Part shown: in pieces, positions 1 through 10,719 of the stretch | Numbering within the stretch: position 1 is the stretch's first letter | How the letters are laid out: every line of letters starts with the position of its first letter | From: Acanthosepion esculentum | Lineage: Eukaryota > Mollusca > Cephalopoda > Sepiida > Sepiidae | DNA length: 64,000 bases | Direction: 5' to 3' | NCBI GenBank assembly: GCA_964036315.1 | Contig: OZ038509.1 | Span: 33,743,999-33,807,998 of the forward strand | Translations under genes and position numbers: made by a program | The notes under the pieces: generated by a model | Seen by the model: only the letters and a program-made list of their open reading frames with translations | Told to the model about the DNA's origin: nothing | Databases searched by the model: none

Positions 1-300
1 TATGCCGCTAAACAAAGACAACCAACTATATATGTGTAGGACGACGAGGAGGAGGAGGAGGTGGAAGATGAGGATAAAGAGGAAGAGTAGTTAGAACGCG
101 TGTGTCTGTAACAATTATGTGTCTAAACATGTCTGCAAGAAATTCAGCGTTTCTCTTCAGTACATCATAATAACCGACACTCGCGTTTATATCTGCTACA
201 CATATATACTTCTATCAATAAAAGCATTACTTCAACGCGATGAAGTTCTTCTAGAGGCGAATTGTGTTTTATTTCTTTCAATTGCCTAACATTGTCCGGA
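1..300 (+). other. Acidic codon run and LTR-like tail (uncertain)
   Basis: Bases 40-91 read as a run of Asp/Glu codons ending in TAG. They are followed from about 102 by a stretch with a TATA-like gtttatatctg, an AATAAA at about 219 and an end in ctaaca near 290. This resembles the end of a retroelement polyprotein followed by a short LTR, but no second LTR or PPT lies in the window. The reading is weak. Confidence 0.2.
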
Positions 301-333
301 TATATATATAAATGTATATATATATCGTGTTCT

Positions 334-402
<69 letters not shown>
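301..402. repeat. (AT)n microsatellite
   Basis: Almost pure AT dinucleotides from about 337 to 402, with a shorter interrupted AT stretch before it. The long I-Y open frames over such tracts are artefacts. Confidence 0.95.
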
Positions 403-404
<2 letters not shown>

Positions 405-436
405 TTACCGTTAAGTGGTCGATTTAATACTGCTCA

Positions 437-667
437 GTCGGGTTGACACAAAATTATTTTATCCTATTCTCTTTCCAGATGAATACCCCAAAGGGTTTTT
501 CAGTGATTCTTACAACAAATGTTGTCAATATGGTTAAACGTCATCTCTGAATACCTGGAACAAAGAAAATCAATTAGTTTAGTGTTTTTGTAGATATTAA
601 ATATTTTGTGAGATGGACAATTATTGCATGGTGTTACACAATTTGGACAATTTTGCTGTTACACTCG
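437..667 (+). mobile_element. Family A non-autonomous TIR element, right half
   Basis: This matches the right half of the fuller copy at 22866-23455, from gttgacacaaaat to the terminal motif ggacaattttgctgttacac at about 643-663. It has no coding capacity. The left side is missing and the (AT)n tract at 337-402 lies just outside. Assignment rests on by-eye similarity to three other copies in the window. Confidence 0.6.
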
Positions 668-675
668 AAATAAGG

Positions 676-775
676 TGATCGAAAAGTAACTCCCTATTTT
701 ATGTCGTGTAAAAATTATAGTTAGAATGGAGAATCCAACATGCATAAAATAAGGAGTTACTTTTCAATCAATCAC
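676..775. repeat. Short inverted repeat (MITE-like)
   Basis: The arm at 676-703 (tgatcgaaaagtaactccc then tattttatg) is inverted at 743-775 with a small 4-bp insertion and one mismatch, around a spacer of about 40 bp. It looks like a minimal terminal-inverted-repeat element. No TSD was resolved. Confidence 0.6.
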
Positions 776-780
776 GATCC

Positions 781-793
781 CTCTCTCTCTCTC

Positions 794-884
<91 letters not shown>
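781..884. repeat. (CT)n/(GTCT)n then (AT)n microsatellite
   Basis: CT-rich dinucleotides and tctg units run to about 838, followed by pure AT to 884. Confidence 0.95.
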
Positions 885-886
<2 letters not shown>

Positions 887-994
887 TTAAGTTTCAGAAT
901 TTATGGTTCTTTTTTCCGGGTGGAAAAGCCTTTTGGGCAGGCAGGTTTTTGTCATAAAGGATTCGATATCAAAAGTTAAGATAAAATGATAATT

Positions 995-1167
995 TTATCA
1001 CTTAGCTGAGTGGTGTTGGGTCAGTCATGCCTACTACTTGATTTCATGAGCACATCAAGATAACATGTTCACTCTTCAGGGTTTGAAGACTGAATACTTT
1101 ATCTTGATGTGCTCACGAAACTACGTAGTAGGCATGACTGAACCGACACCACTCAGCTAAGTGATAA
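995..1167. repeat. Long inverted repeat, 69-bp arms
   Basis: The left arm at 995-1063 starts ttatcacttagctgagtgg. It is almost perfectly inverted at 1099-1167, with a 35-bp loop. The transcript or single strand would fold into a hairpin of about 69 bp. It is probably a foldback transposon or MITE. A (GT/AT)n tract begins soon after at about 1183. Confidence 0.85.
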
Positions 1168-1182
1168 CTTCTCCAGATTAAT

Positions 1183-1184
1183 TC

Positions 1185-1264
<80 letters not shown>

Positions 1265-1290
1265 GAGAGAGAGGGGGGGGCAACTTATCG
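1183..1290. repeat. (GT)n(AT)n(GA)n microsatellite
   Basis: A short GT run, then AT dinucleotides from about 1195 to 1263 with one tgta interruption, then gagaga and a G run. Confidence 0.95.
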
Positions 1291-3460
1291 CTAATAACAA
1301 TTAGTGACTGCTCTTCCGAAATGTACGCGTTGATTTCCGCCGTGTTTGATTTGAAACAGTTTTATAATTGATTCGGATTTGATGCAACTTTGTTTAGAAT
1401 CGACTTGTTCGTTGAAAAAAAATTGTTATGACAATAAATATAGAAAGATACATTTAACATCTAAAAGCTGGCCATTAATCAGAGATTGTTCACGAATGCC
1501 GTTAAATACGCAAAATCTCAATATAAATAGCATTCAGTAGATAAAATAAATCAATAAATGTGTTGTCGAGCGGCGAAAAAAGTATTTATTTTACACGATG
1601 AATACTTATCATTTAGCCTACTCTTCTTTGTCAGTGTACTTGCACTTGAATTTCAAATAGACGGCATGGCTGGAATGAAAGCCCTGTTTTGAGTTTATTT
1701 TTATATTTTAAAATATTTTTTTTAATTTTCAGTAATGAATCACTTCGTTCGAGAAAGCTTGCATTATAGATTGAATAGGTAAGAAAAGTTCATGAATATT
1801 ACATAAAATGGTTGGTTGTAATGTACCGGGCAGAATTTTCACCAAAAAAAAATCGTCGCGGGCCGTCTGTTTGAAATTCGGATGCACTTTTCATCGATAG
1901 AGCAGTATACAGTGAAAACTTTTGATAAAATTAAGTTAATAACCACTTATAGCGCTCCCATATCTATATAAATTAATTTTAAATATATGGCTTTCATTTA
2001 ATTTTAAAAAATAAGTATACCGCCTATATTTAATTTTAAATTAATTAAAAGTATTCTATATTATATAAATAAATGTTTATATATATAAAAAAAGGTATTA
2101 AAAGCAAGTACTGAATATATTTTCTTTGTCATGTAACGAGGCAAGAGTTCTTAGTTTAAACATATTTTATTGATAAAATACAGAATGAATGTCAATTAAA
2201 CTTTTTGTTGAGCTTCTGGTGTTGAAGAAATTCTTTGATGCTGTACGGAAACATGTAACGGAACTTGCCGAAATTGTGTGAAATTTTCCAGGTACATTCA
2301 ACCATGTTTGGGCATTTTCTAAAAGAAGATAGAAGCGAATATATAGTCAGTATAGCGTTAATGCTGTGATGGTAAAATGGTTTAAAAGCAATTTTATGAT
2401 ATACATAGGGATCGGCATTATGTATAGGATCAGTGTAGAATCTGTGCATTATTTCAACGATCAGAGTGAACGCACGTCGGCCATTGCGCTAGAATCAGTG
2501 TGTGTTGTGTGTTAATCTTTATGCCGTATTCCCGGCTTCGGGCAGCAAAAGTAAAAAGAGATACTTGGTCTCGGAGATTTTAACCCTGCTAAAGAGGGAG
2601 TGTTGGCGGGTGTCAACGATAGCGTGACGGCGACTACAAATTTTAGATTAGCCCATGGCAGCTCCATGTTAAAATGGCAGGTAAATAAACACGTTTACTG
2701 GCCTTCGAGGTTGGAATAGAGTGTAGTATATGTTCTTAGCCACTCTGATATTATTATTTTTTTAAAATTCGGACAGTTCACAGGTACTGTCTTGTCTTGT
2801 CTTGGAAATTACAAACCTGCTGCAATCTCTTCGAAAAAGCACTAAGGCTATATTTATGAGTTACATTGTGTCAAAACCGGCCACCTAGTGAGGAGGGATT
2901 AATATAGGCTCATGACGCACCTTAACTGACTGATTATAAAAATCTATATAGCATAGCATATATCACAAAAAAATATGATTGTTAAAATAAATTAATATAC
3001 CAGTAACATTACGTGTAAATTCTATGCATATACATGTCTTTTTATATAAATAGATACGAAGACATTCTATGTATATTGATTTCTCATCCAGTGTTCTCTA
3101 GAAATTGTTCATTTGACTTCTCCTCTTTTCTAGTTTATATATTACATATTGTTTCGTACACCACTCAGTAATGTTCAAGCGTTAATCTCCATTGTAATCA
3201 GCTGTGTCAAATGGCATGTTCTTTTATTATCGTTAATGACGTAAGGTCAGGTAACACCATTGCGCAGTTTCGTGTTCGATCAATAGATCGCCCAGATAAC
3301 CAGCAAGGTCACCCGTACAACCTCAGTGAAAAAAAATCGCAAATCATCATCAAAATGAGAGAAATATCAAATTGTTATCCGCTAAACATAGGTTGTCCAC
3401 GGATAGCGAAATCCGCTGATAATAAAGAAACATGATGGTTTATGCAAATATTTAGATGGG
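1291..3460. other. AT-rich sequence with no supported gene
   Basis: No recognisable domain, RNA or repeat structure was found. Short open frames at 2192-2449 (-) and 3211-3435 (+) have no motif I can name, no splice context and no repeat-family match. A region near 2520-2700 is more GC-rich than its surroundings but is unidentified. Confidence 0.5.
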
Positions 3461-3753
3461 CTACTTGAGACACTGTATTAAAGCATAATGACATTTATTT
3501 TGCTTTCTGCTGCAACAAACTGGCACAGATTTTCTTTCTCTGTTTTTGACTAAGAGGAATAAGCTTCTGTTAAGCTTGGAGAGTAAATATACATTCTTAT
3601 TACTCAAAGTTGAATCTAACAGTGGTATAAAAACCTCGCAGAATTCCAGTAAGATATTTTTAATAATTTCTAAGATACAACGGTTCAAAGCTTAATCTAA
3701 AAAATGGACAATTTTGCTTTTACACGATTTGGAGAAGTTTGCTGTTACACCCA

Positions 3754-3757
<4 letters not shown>
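3461..3757 (-). mobile_element. Family A non-autonomous TIR element, left half (minus)
   Basis: Read on the minus strand, this begins with the family's terminal motif (about 3704-3757) in two tandem variants. It continues with the same interior as 61322-61500, including tcttagaaa and ctctccaagc. The (AT)n tract at 3758-3796 touches the terminus, as in the other copies. Confidence 0.65.
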
Positions 3758-3799
<42 letters not shown>

Positions 3800-4318
3800 T
3801 GTCTGCATCATTTTTTCATTCATTCATGTTTCATTAAAAAATATAGACAAGTGTTTTCTATTTTTTTTATGTAAATTCTTTTCATATCGTCTGATAAGCT
3901 TAATAACATTATCATTAAACGAAGAAAGAAAATCACAATATTGATACATGATTTTTAATCTTATCTAAAATTTCGGCTTGCATAAGCTATTATCAAAGAT
4001 GACAATTACAGTACAATATATTAAGCAATACACGGACAAAAACAATGATGATAGTCTGTTTCTGTTTACATGGAAGATTTCCTAGCAACGAGAAACTCGT
4101 GCATATAAGACGCTGGAAGCGAAAATCGCACAGCAGCTCATAACGTCCCACATGACCACGCGAGAGTGAATTCGAGATGTATTAAGTATGGGAAGCCGTT
4201 GGTATAAACCAATGGCTTCTGTTACCAATTATATTAAGAATATATATATATATAATTAAGAACGTCAAGCCAAAACGCCTAAGGTTTTTCCAGGCGAGTA
4301 TATTTATTTATATTTATA

Positions 4319-4390
<72 letters not shown>

Positions 4391-4594
4391 GAAATTGGTT
4401 AAATCCGTCAAATTTTTAATATATTTTCTGTTTATACGTTATTTTTAAAGATACACTTATTTGAGTAAATGCTCTGTTCTTTAATCAAACTATTAATTGC
4501 ATTTACCGATCTGAATGTTCAAGATATTCCTTTGAAAATGGACAATGATGTAAAGTAGAGCTACATCCACCCTGTTTTCCAAATATATTTCAAG
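3758..4594. other. AT tracts (3758-3796, 4324-4385) in AT-rich DNA
   Basis: Two pure (AT)n arrays bound an AT-rich stretch with a smaller at repeat near 4240. No coding or RNA signal was seen between them. Confidence 0.6.
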
Positions 4595-5129
4595 GCTGAC
4601 TTGGATCTAGGGCATGTAGTCGCGAATATTTTGTCATATACGGCATACCGTAATATTCGTCACTTACTGTTTTTCTGCCAACAACTCTACAAACTACATG
4701 CTACTTCAACGCCTACGTAAAAAATGAGACCACCACCCACTGCAAAAAGTTGCTTTTCACTATTTATTAAGAAAAAAATGTATTTTTTTAAAAATTTTGT
4801 TCACAATTCATCAATTTAACAGCTTCTGTTTTAACGAGCCGTAGAAATTTTTATTTTTATTTTTAAAAAAATTAATTAAGTTTCTTATTGCTTAACTACA
4901 GGTCCCAGAAAATTAGGAATTTTCACTTTTCCAGTCATCAATCAACGCCATTTTTGCTAAAAAGCAGTGAATAACACCTTTAGTTTTGCGAGATGGGGGT
5001 CCCATTTTTTAATGCAGATACTGAAGGAGCAAGTAACTTGTGTTGTTGACAAACAGTAATTGATAAAATATTACAGTAGGCCGTATATAGTAAAATATTC
5101 GCGACTGTATGCCCTGAATCTAAGTCACC
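4595..5129. mobile_element. Non-autonomous DNA element with ~90-bp TIRs
   Basis: The arm at 4595-4686 (gctgacttgg, then tagtcgcgaatatttt, then ttactgttttt) is inverted at 5042-5129 with scattered mismatches. It encloses about 355 bp of AT-rich, non-coding sequence. The length, long TIRs and lack of an ORF fit a MITE-type element of about 535 bp. The superfamily is not identifiable by eye. Confidence 0.75.
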
Positions 5130-5739
5130 CTACGCCATATAATTTTTTCACTTATGCGTGCATCTGCTAAATAGGAGATCTACTTGATTTCGACGCATGA
5201 GACATAGCGATTTCTGTGCCACGTGGAAATATAAATTATAAATTTGAAACTAAAATCTAAAATGTATCCTTTAAATGTATTTCCACAAAAGGACTGTTGC
5301 ATGGGAGGTTTGTCTGGAAAGTATTCAGCCGTTTAGAATATCTTGACTGCCCTTTCGTATGGGAAAATATCTCATCGTTACAATTTTTGACGTCTAGTTT
5401 TTGTAGAAGTTTTATGGTTGTTACTAGATGGACAGGCCCCAAGAGAATAGTGTCATACATTTTGATAAGAATCTGAAGTAACAACTGATACACTGACACA
5501 CAAAGTATAGTTTCATTTTTTGATTCGTTTCGATCAGGATTCTGAACTCTTGAAGTAGCCATAGAAATATGCATATATTTATATATATATATATTTATAT
5601 ATATCTCCCCCCCCTCTCTCTCTATATATATATGCATAAATGAACTGCTTACGTAACCGTGACAAATTATACATAACCTTAAAATCATTGTTGAAAGTGA
5701 GGTCCCAGATCATGACAACAAAAACTCCGTCTCTTCAGA
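5130..5739. other. No gene; short AT/CT repeat at 5575-5640
   Basis: AT and CT dinucleotides occur at 5575-5640. A 143-residue minus-strand frame over this stretch is partly repeat-encoded and has no recognisable domain. Confidence 0.5.
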
Positions 5740-6260
5740 CAATCAAAAAAGTGGTTTGACAAATTTTGCCAGGGCGATTTTACCCTAAACGATCTGCCAC
5801 GCCATGAGCGAATTTCCGACGTTGTCATCGTGGAGAATAAACCTAAGATTTCGACGGAAGAGATTGTTAAGAGTTTGAAAATCGATATCTCAACTGCCTT
5901 CCGCTATCTGAAGAGACTTGGGTTCAAGAAAAACGACCGATTTTAGCAACTCGAAAAGGTGACATTTTCCATCACGACAACGCAAGACCACATGTTGCAA
6001 ATAAGAACTTGCAGAAGCTTATTGAAATGTGAAAACCTTTAGCACACACTGTATTCTCCTGATTTAGCTCCTTCGGATTTTCACTTGTTCAGGTCTCTAC
6101 AAAACAATTTAAATGACAAAAGAGTACAGTCAGTCTAACACTACCTGATAAACTGTCAACAAAATAACACGAATCTCCTATGAAAATAAACATCAACAAT
6201 CTTGTAGAACGATGACAGGTAGTTGTTACAAACAATGGAGAATATGTACTTGACTAATAA
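5740..6260 (+). pseudogene. Mariner-like transposase pseudogene (mariner-A)
   Basis: From 5752 the frame reads WFDKFCQGDFTLNDLPRH and then a helix-turn-helix region with STEEIVKSLKIDISTAFRYL. This is the N-terminal DNA-binding part of mariner transposases. After a deletion the sequence resumes with FHHDNARPHVA (second catalytic Asp) and YSPDLAPSDFHLFRSL (third Asp), interrupted by a stop. It ends near 6230 with a degenerate QVVVTNNGEY tail. The first catalytic Asp region is missing, so the copy is dead. TIRs were not resolved. Confidence 0.85.
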
Positions 6261-7070
6261 ATGTATTTTTATGAGTATATAAAATTTTGTTTTTAATTTT
6301 CCAGTTGGGTAAACTTTTGTCATAAGCTTATATTTTAAAAGTAGTTGGATGAAGGCGGAATAACCTCTGGAGGAAGAAACCTTACATTAATCAACGATCA
6401 GAAAGAGCAAATGAAATATAATTACAAAGCAAATATATTTCCTTCTGGGTGAGGAAATGTGGGCGTAGCAATATTAACTCTCTTTTGTCAGGTCAGCAGA
6501 TATGCAAGAGGCAACAAAAGGACGACAAACTTAGAGTATGTACAATTCCTTAGGGGAAATGAAACGGGAATGTTTTGCACAATTTTAAATGCGCTTCCTG
6601 GAGCGGATGTTCGTTTTCCCATGAAAGGTTAAAGTAGAGTAATTACAACTGAAAAGATTCCGAAAAAATTCTCCCTCATTCACCTTGCCCCTCTCTCTCT
6701 CTCTCTCGGTTTGTTTCTCTCCATCTCACTTAACTCTCTGGTTTTATCTTGTTTTGCTTCTTTTGTCTTTCTCTCTCATTTTGACTTCCTTTCATCCCTT
6801 TGTTTTCTACCACTCTCCTTTCTTTTCTGTTATCTCTTCTTTGCCACTGAATTTCTTGTATCTCACATTTCCTTATTGTCTATCTTCCTTTTCGTGCTTG
6901 TCTTCTTGTATCAACTCTCTCTCTCTCTCTCCCTCCCCCCTCGCTCTCTCTCCCTCTCCCTCTCTCTCATTTTAATTTCCCCTATGTTCTTCTACGAAAT
7001 GCTAGGGACGTCTGAACTAGATACGCTGGTGAGGGATTTTTCACCTTATGAAATAAAACGTCCAACTGAG

Positions 7071-7154
<84 letters not shown>
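6261..7154. other. CT-rich low-complexity stretch, (AC)n and (AT)n
   Basis: 6660-6970 is strongly pyrimidine-rich with ctctct runs. 7073-7126 is (AC)n and 7127-7153 is (AT)n. The overlapping S/L/F-rich frames are artefacts of this composition. The AT tract directly abuts the 3' end of the LINE-A fragment. Confidence 0.8.
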
Positions 7155-7157
<3 letters not shown>

Positions 7158-7188
7158 CATTTTGCCCCAAACAAAGTGGTAATGCCAC
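7155..7188 (-). mobile_element. LINE-A 3'-terminal fragment, distal side of Ty3-1
   Basis: On the minus strand, gtggcattaccac followed by gggg and aaaatgatta aligns with the 3' end of the plus-strand LINE-A copy near 38270-38310 (gtggcattcccgcc ... ggggtgaaatgatt). The rest of this copy lies at 14718-15260 on the other side of the Ty3 insertion. The two sides share gccac. Confidence 0.75.
7184..7188. repeat. Ty3-1 target-site duplication (left), gccac
   Basis: gccac directly precedes the LTR terminus TGTGG at 7189 and is repeated at 14713-14717 directly after the other LTR terminus. A five-base duplication is usual for Ty3-type integrases. Confidence 0.85.
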
Positions 7189-7389
7189 TGTGGTAGTAAA
7201 AGGGAAAAAACTGTCACCTTAAAGTAGCAATAAACGTCTGCAATAGATTTCTTCCGTCTCTCGACCGCAACACTTGTAGACAAATCACAGTTAAAACGAT
7301 AGTCCGACGTAACAGTCCAACAAACAACGTAGAAACGACAAAATGGGGTCACACGTCCAACCTTCACTTCTCACCAGCAAAGACGCGTC
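7189..7389 (-). repeat. Ty3-1 3' LTR, distal piece
   Basis: This aligns along its full length with 14287-14486 of the intact 5' LTR, with only about nine visible differences. It ends at LINE-B. The outer end is TGTGGTAG on the plus strand, which is ...CTACCACA in element orientation. Confidence 0.9.
7370..7389. repeat. LINE-B target-site duplication (left), 20 bp
   Basis: The segment ctcaccagcaaagacgcgtc matches 12290-12309 with one A/G difference. The intact LTR has a single copy at 14467-14486. This identifies the insertion site as within the LTR. Confidence 0.9.
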
Positions 7390-8151
7390 AATATTTATTG
7401 CTGAAAAATACAACAAATGTGGCACAAGGCCAAAAAAGGGGGTGGGGAAAAAGGACGGTCATCATTTGTCTTAATTTTAAACTTAGCTAGCCACAACCAC
7501 TGACCCAATCAAACCAAACAATATTCCTACCACCAAAACAACACATTCATGCTTACCGTTCTTACTACATCCACCAAAATACCCCATTGTCTCAATGAAA
7601 ATCCTAAATAGACCCCATATGTACAAATAATGTCTGTGGGGAAGGAGGGGAATTAAAATAACAAGTTAAAAGAAACCCCAATGATTGTATACAGTGTGAC
7701 TTAAAAATATTTACAAGAAAATAAACAAAATCCTGTTAATAATAAAAAAAAACCCACAAATCCTAAATGTGACAGTAAAATCAGTTAACTGGACGAAATT
7801 GATACGGGACTTCATAAATCTAGAAAACATTCATCCATCCCAAGCACTCACACACACACACGCACTGTTTCAGACACAACAAATACGAAAAAACACACCC
7901 GCGAAACGAAATGCGCTCGCATCCACCAGAGAACTGAAATCACTGATCACCTAACGAGGGAGAGAATGTGGAGTTAAACTAAAGGAAAAGAAAAAGGGAC
8001 AGAAAAAAGGGGGGCCAATGAGCAAACACACCCTAGCTAAGTTTACAGAAATAGAAAAGAAAAACTAAAGAATCAAAACCAAAAACCTATTCTAGCCTAA
8101 ATACAGGGATGGGTTACCCAAGTTCAACCCGGGAAAACAATATCCTGATGC
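7390..8151 (-). other. LINE-B 3' UTR
   Basis: This is non-coding A-rich sequence between the last ORF2 codons and the TSD. The terminal bases in element orientation include an AATAAA-like motif right at the insertion boundary. No simple-repeat tail longer than this was seen. Confidence 0.7.
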
Positions 8152-8697
8152 CTAAACGGCATCAAAATGCAACTCCAGGTCAACCCCTTTTACTCGACAC
8201 ATACGCGCAAGATTCACCCACCTTTTGCCAAATTCTGATGGGGTGATCCGCCGCCTTTCCGTCCTAATATTGATTTTAAGCTGATGCTTAAAGAACAAGA
8301 TCAGTTGGGAAGAAGTGAACTTCTCGCCCTCATAGAATTCCTTCTGACGCGTCGTCCAAATGACGACTCTCATAACACCTAGTAAGCAACAGAACACATA
8401 ATGTTCAGCCTTCGTCATCTGTGGCACCACATTGCTACAAACAGAACTGGCCTCAAGGACAAAGAACTTTCCCTGCAGCATGCGAACCATGAGGTCTTCA
8501 ACAAACTTGCACAACGGCACTACCGCCTTGCAATGAAAGAAGGCGTGACCAATGGTCTCGATCTCTACAGTACAGCGACGGCAGTTTGGATATTTCTCCA
8601 AGCCTGCTGAACAAAGTCTCTTGGCGACCCAGAGGGCCCCACGAATCAACAGCCAGGTGAGTGATGCCTCATCATTATTGAGGCATTTCGGAGCCAA
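8152..8697 (-). pseudogene. LINE-B ORF2 C-terminal part (Cys/His motif)
   Basis: A frame of about 180 residues contains LLIRGALWVAKRL and then CRRC...HAFFHC, the CCHC-like motif typical of the region downstream of LINE reverse transcriptases. The frame overlaps the upstream RT frame by about 20 bp in a different phase, with no RT palm between them. This places an internal deletion junction near 8690. The initiating Met is incidental. The protein would normally be the C-terminus of a long ORF2 polyprotein. Confidence 0.8.
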
Positions 8698-9495
8698 TCA
8701 GACTAGACAGGACAAGCTGCAAACAGTTGGCTAAGATCTTCGCCAAAATCTTTAACTCTGTGTTTAACATAGTCAAAGGGCGAAATTTATTTAACCCATC
8801 CCCACCGTTCTTGTCCTTACGCAGCAACTTGATCACACCCCTGGTGAAGCGTTGGGGTATAGACCCCTGCTTCATCCAGTTGTTGAAGATCAGCAAAGGA
8901 ACAAAAACGGGCGACTGCCTCAAGTAAACTTCGTAGGGAAGACCATCTAGTCCCGGAGATTTATCCAGGCCAACCTGTTTCAGCGCTTCCCAGATTTCCG
9001 ACTCTGTGATGGGGCCCTCGCACCCAGCCGCTTCAGCTGCCTCGAGGCAGGGAAAGTCGGCCAAATAGGCGTCGAACCGAGCAGGGCTCAGACCGGGCTC
9101 CCTGGTGAAAAGATCCTGAAAGTAATCTCGAAAAGCCTCGCATATGCCCGTGTTTGTAGTCACGGTCCGATTATCCGGCAATGTGACGCACGCGATATGT
9201 CGCCGAGCAGCGCTCCGATTTTCCTCTGCACGCAATTCAGCGGCCATATTCGTCGCCTCAGAGGACGTTCTTTTTAACCTAGCCCTAAATACCAGAGCTT
9301 GATCCTTCTTGATAAGCAAGGAGGACAACTCTGCCTTAGCTAAGGCTATTTCCCCACTATTACGGGATTTCACTGCCCGATCAACTTTTTCTTCTAAAGC
9401 CGTTTGCGCCGCTAATCTATCTAGATTGAGTCGACGACTAAAATCGGTAGCAAACGTTCTAATTTTGGATTTTAATTTATCCCACCAGGCGTTCC
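8675..9495 (-). pseudogene. LINE-B ORF2 reverse-transcriptase N-terminal fragment
   Basis: The frame to 9373 includes GLDGLPYEVY (RT block 1 region), LLRKDK and FRPLTMLNTELKILAKILA (RT block 2/2a of LINEs), then stops after LIGSEMPQ. Blocks carrying the F/YxDD catalytic motif should follow and are absent, since the next frame starts in the post-RT region. The upstream part links to the endonuclease in another phase. The fragment cannot polymerise DNA. It was assigned by motif recognition only. Confidence 0.85.
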
Positions 9496-10313
9496 CTAAA
9501 ATCGCCCCGTCAATTCCCTCTGTATCATTAGTAACAGATGGTCCCGGAAATCCTGCTCACCAAATAGTGAGCAGTTTAATTTCCAGTACCCAGCCAACCT
9601 AACCTTAGGCTTATCTAAGTTTACACGGACCCGGACAAGCCTATGATTCGTATAAACTATATAATGGAAGCTTGGATATCCTAAGAGCCCTACATCGACT
9701 CTCCTAACTAAAACTCGGTCGAGGTAGCTCGCAAGCGTCACAGGAACTGAGTTGCCACTATTTGTCCAAGTCCATGCTACCTCCCGAGGGTGCTCATTCC
9801 GGTACTTATCGACAAGATCAAACTCGCCGATAAAGTCCCGAAATGGTTTCACGTCCCGGATGTTAGTACCCGAATTTTGCCCTATACGATCTATATCGGG
9901 GTCAAGGACGGCATTCCAATCCCCCGCTAAAACTACCCGACGAGTCGTAAAGCCTTATCCTTTATGGTAAAAAGTCTGCCCGCCGGATCTGCGAAGACAA
10001 GAGTACATGCAGCCTTCAAAGACCTACTCACTAGCCAAGAGACACCCCTCGAACGACCATCAAAACATGTTGAATAAAGGGAGAACCCCCTAGACAGCAT
10101 GTCCTCACGGTCATGAGAAGAAAACCGGGTCTCTTGCACACAACAAACATTCACCCCGAGGCGCTGAAGGTCACGAGAGAGCCTCGCCCTGCGAGACTCG
10201 GACCTCAGGCCCGCACATTTATACTTGCTAACCAGAGAGCCATAGTGAAGACTGATTAGGGTTGCTTTCCGGAATTGAACATAGCCGGGGTAAAGATACC
10301 GACAGCATACCAC
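9496..10313 (-). pseudogene. LINE-B ORF2 APE-type endonuclease (broken)
   Basis: In order along the minus strand: CAGLRSESRRARLSRDLQ and VNVCCVQETRF (N-terminal APE blocks, catalytic Glu in QET), GDWNAVLDPD near 9920 (metal/substrate block), DRVLVRR, then YTNHRLV in place of the usual SDH-type catalytic block. A frame change lies between 9852 and 9933. In LINEs this domain nicks target DNA to prime reverse transcription. The Asp-to-Asn change in the last block and the frame breaks suggest it is inactive. Confidence 0.85.
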
Positions 10314-10719
10314 ATAGACCCATGGCCCATCTCAGTTTTGATGGTACCATCTTGGGAGATCCCGCCGATATCCCAGGGGAAAGTCAATTTTAGTGCTCTA
10401 TAAAGGGAGGGATGAACAAAAACCGGGAACCTCCCTGCACAAAATTGCTTCATTTTTCTTAATTTTTCGTTTTCTACGATGGCAATGGGCGGGGTCATTT
10501 TGAATGAAGTTATTGCTTCGTCCAACATGGACCAAATCTGTCCCCCCCCCCAGTTTCTGATCTTATGACCGTTAAAACCCTTTGGGCGTTTGGAAAGTTA
10601 TTTGGGTCATCGATGTTTTTATCTCCAAACTGTTTGATAGATAGTAGGTATTTCAGGTTTTTGATTCTGTTGCCATAGTCTCTGCCTTTCTCCGCTTGTA
10701 AAGGGGAACTTTTACACAC
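10256..10719 (-). pseudogene. LINE-B inter-ORF coding remnant, unassigned
   Basis: Two overlapping frames, 10510-10719 and 10256-10528, have amino-acid composition like coding sequence (for example FPVFVHPSLYRALKL) but no domain I can name. They lie between the Ser/Pro-rich ORF1 tail and the endonuclease. They are likely the frameshifted end of ORF1 or the start of ORF2. Confidence 0.45.

Noticed and set aside
2192..2449. 85-residue minus-strand frame as an exon
   Set aside because: No recognised motif, no clear splice sites and no repeat-family match.
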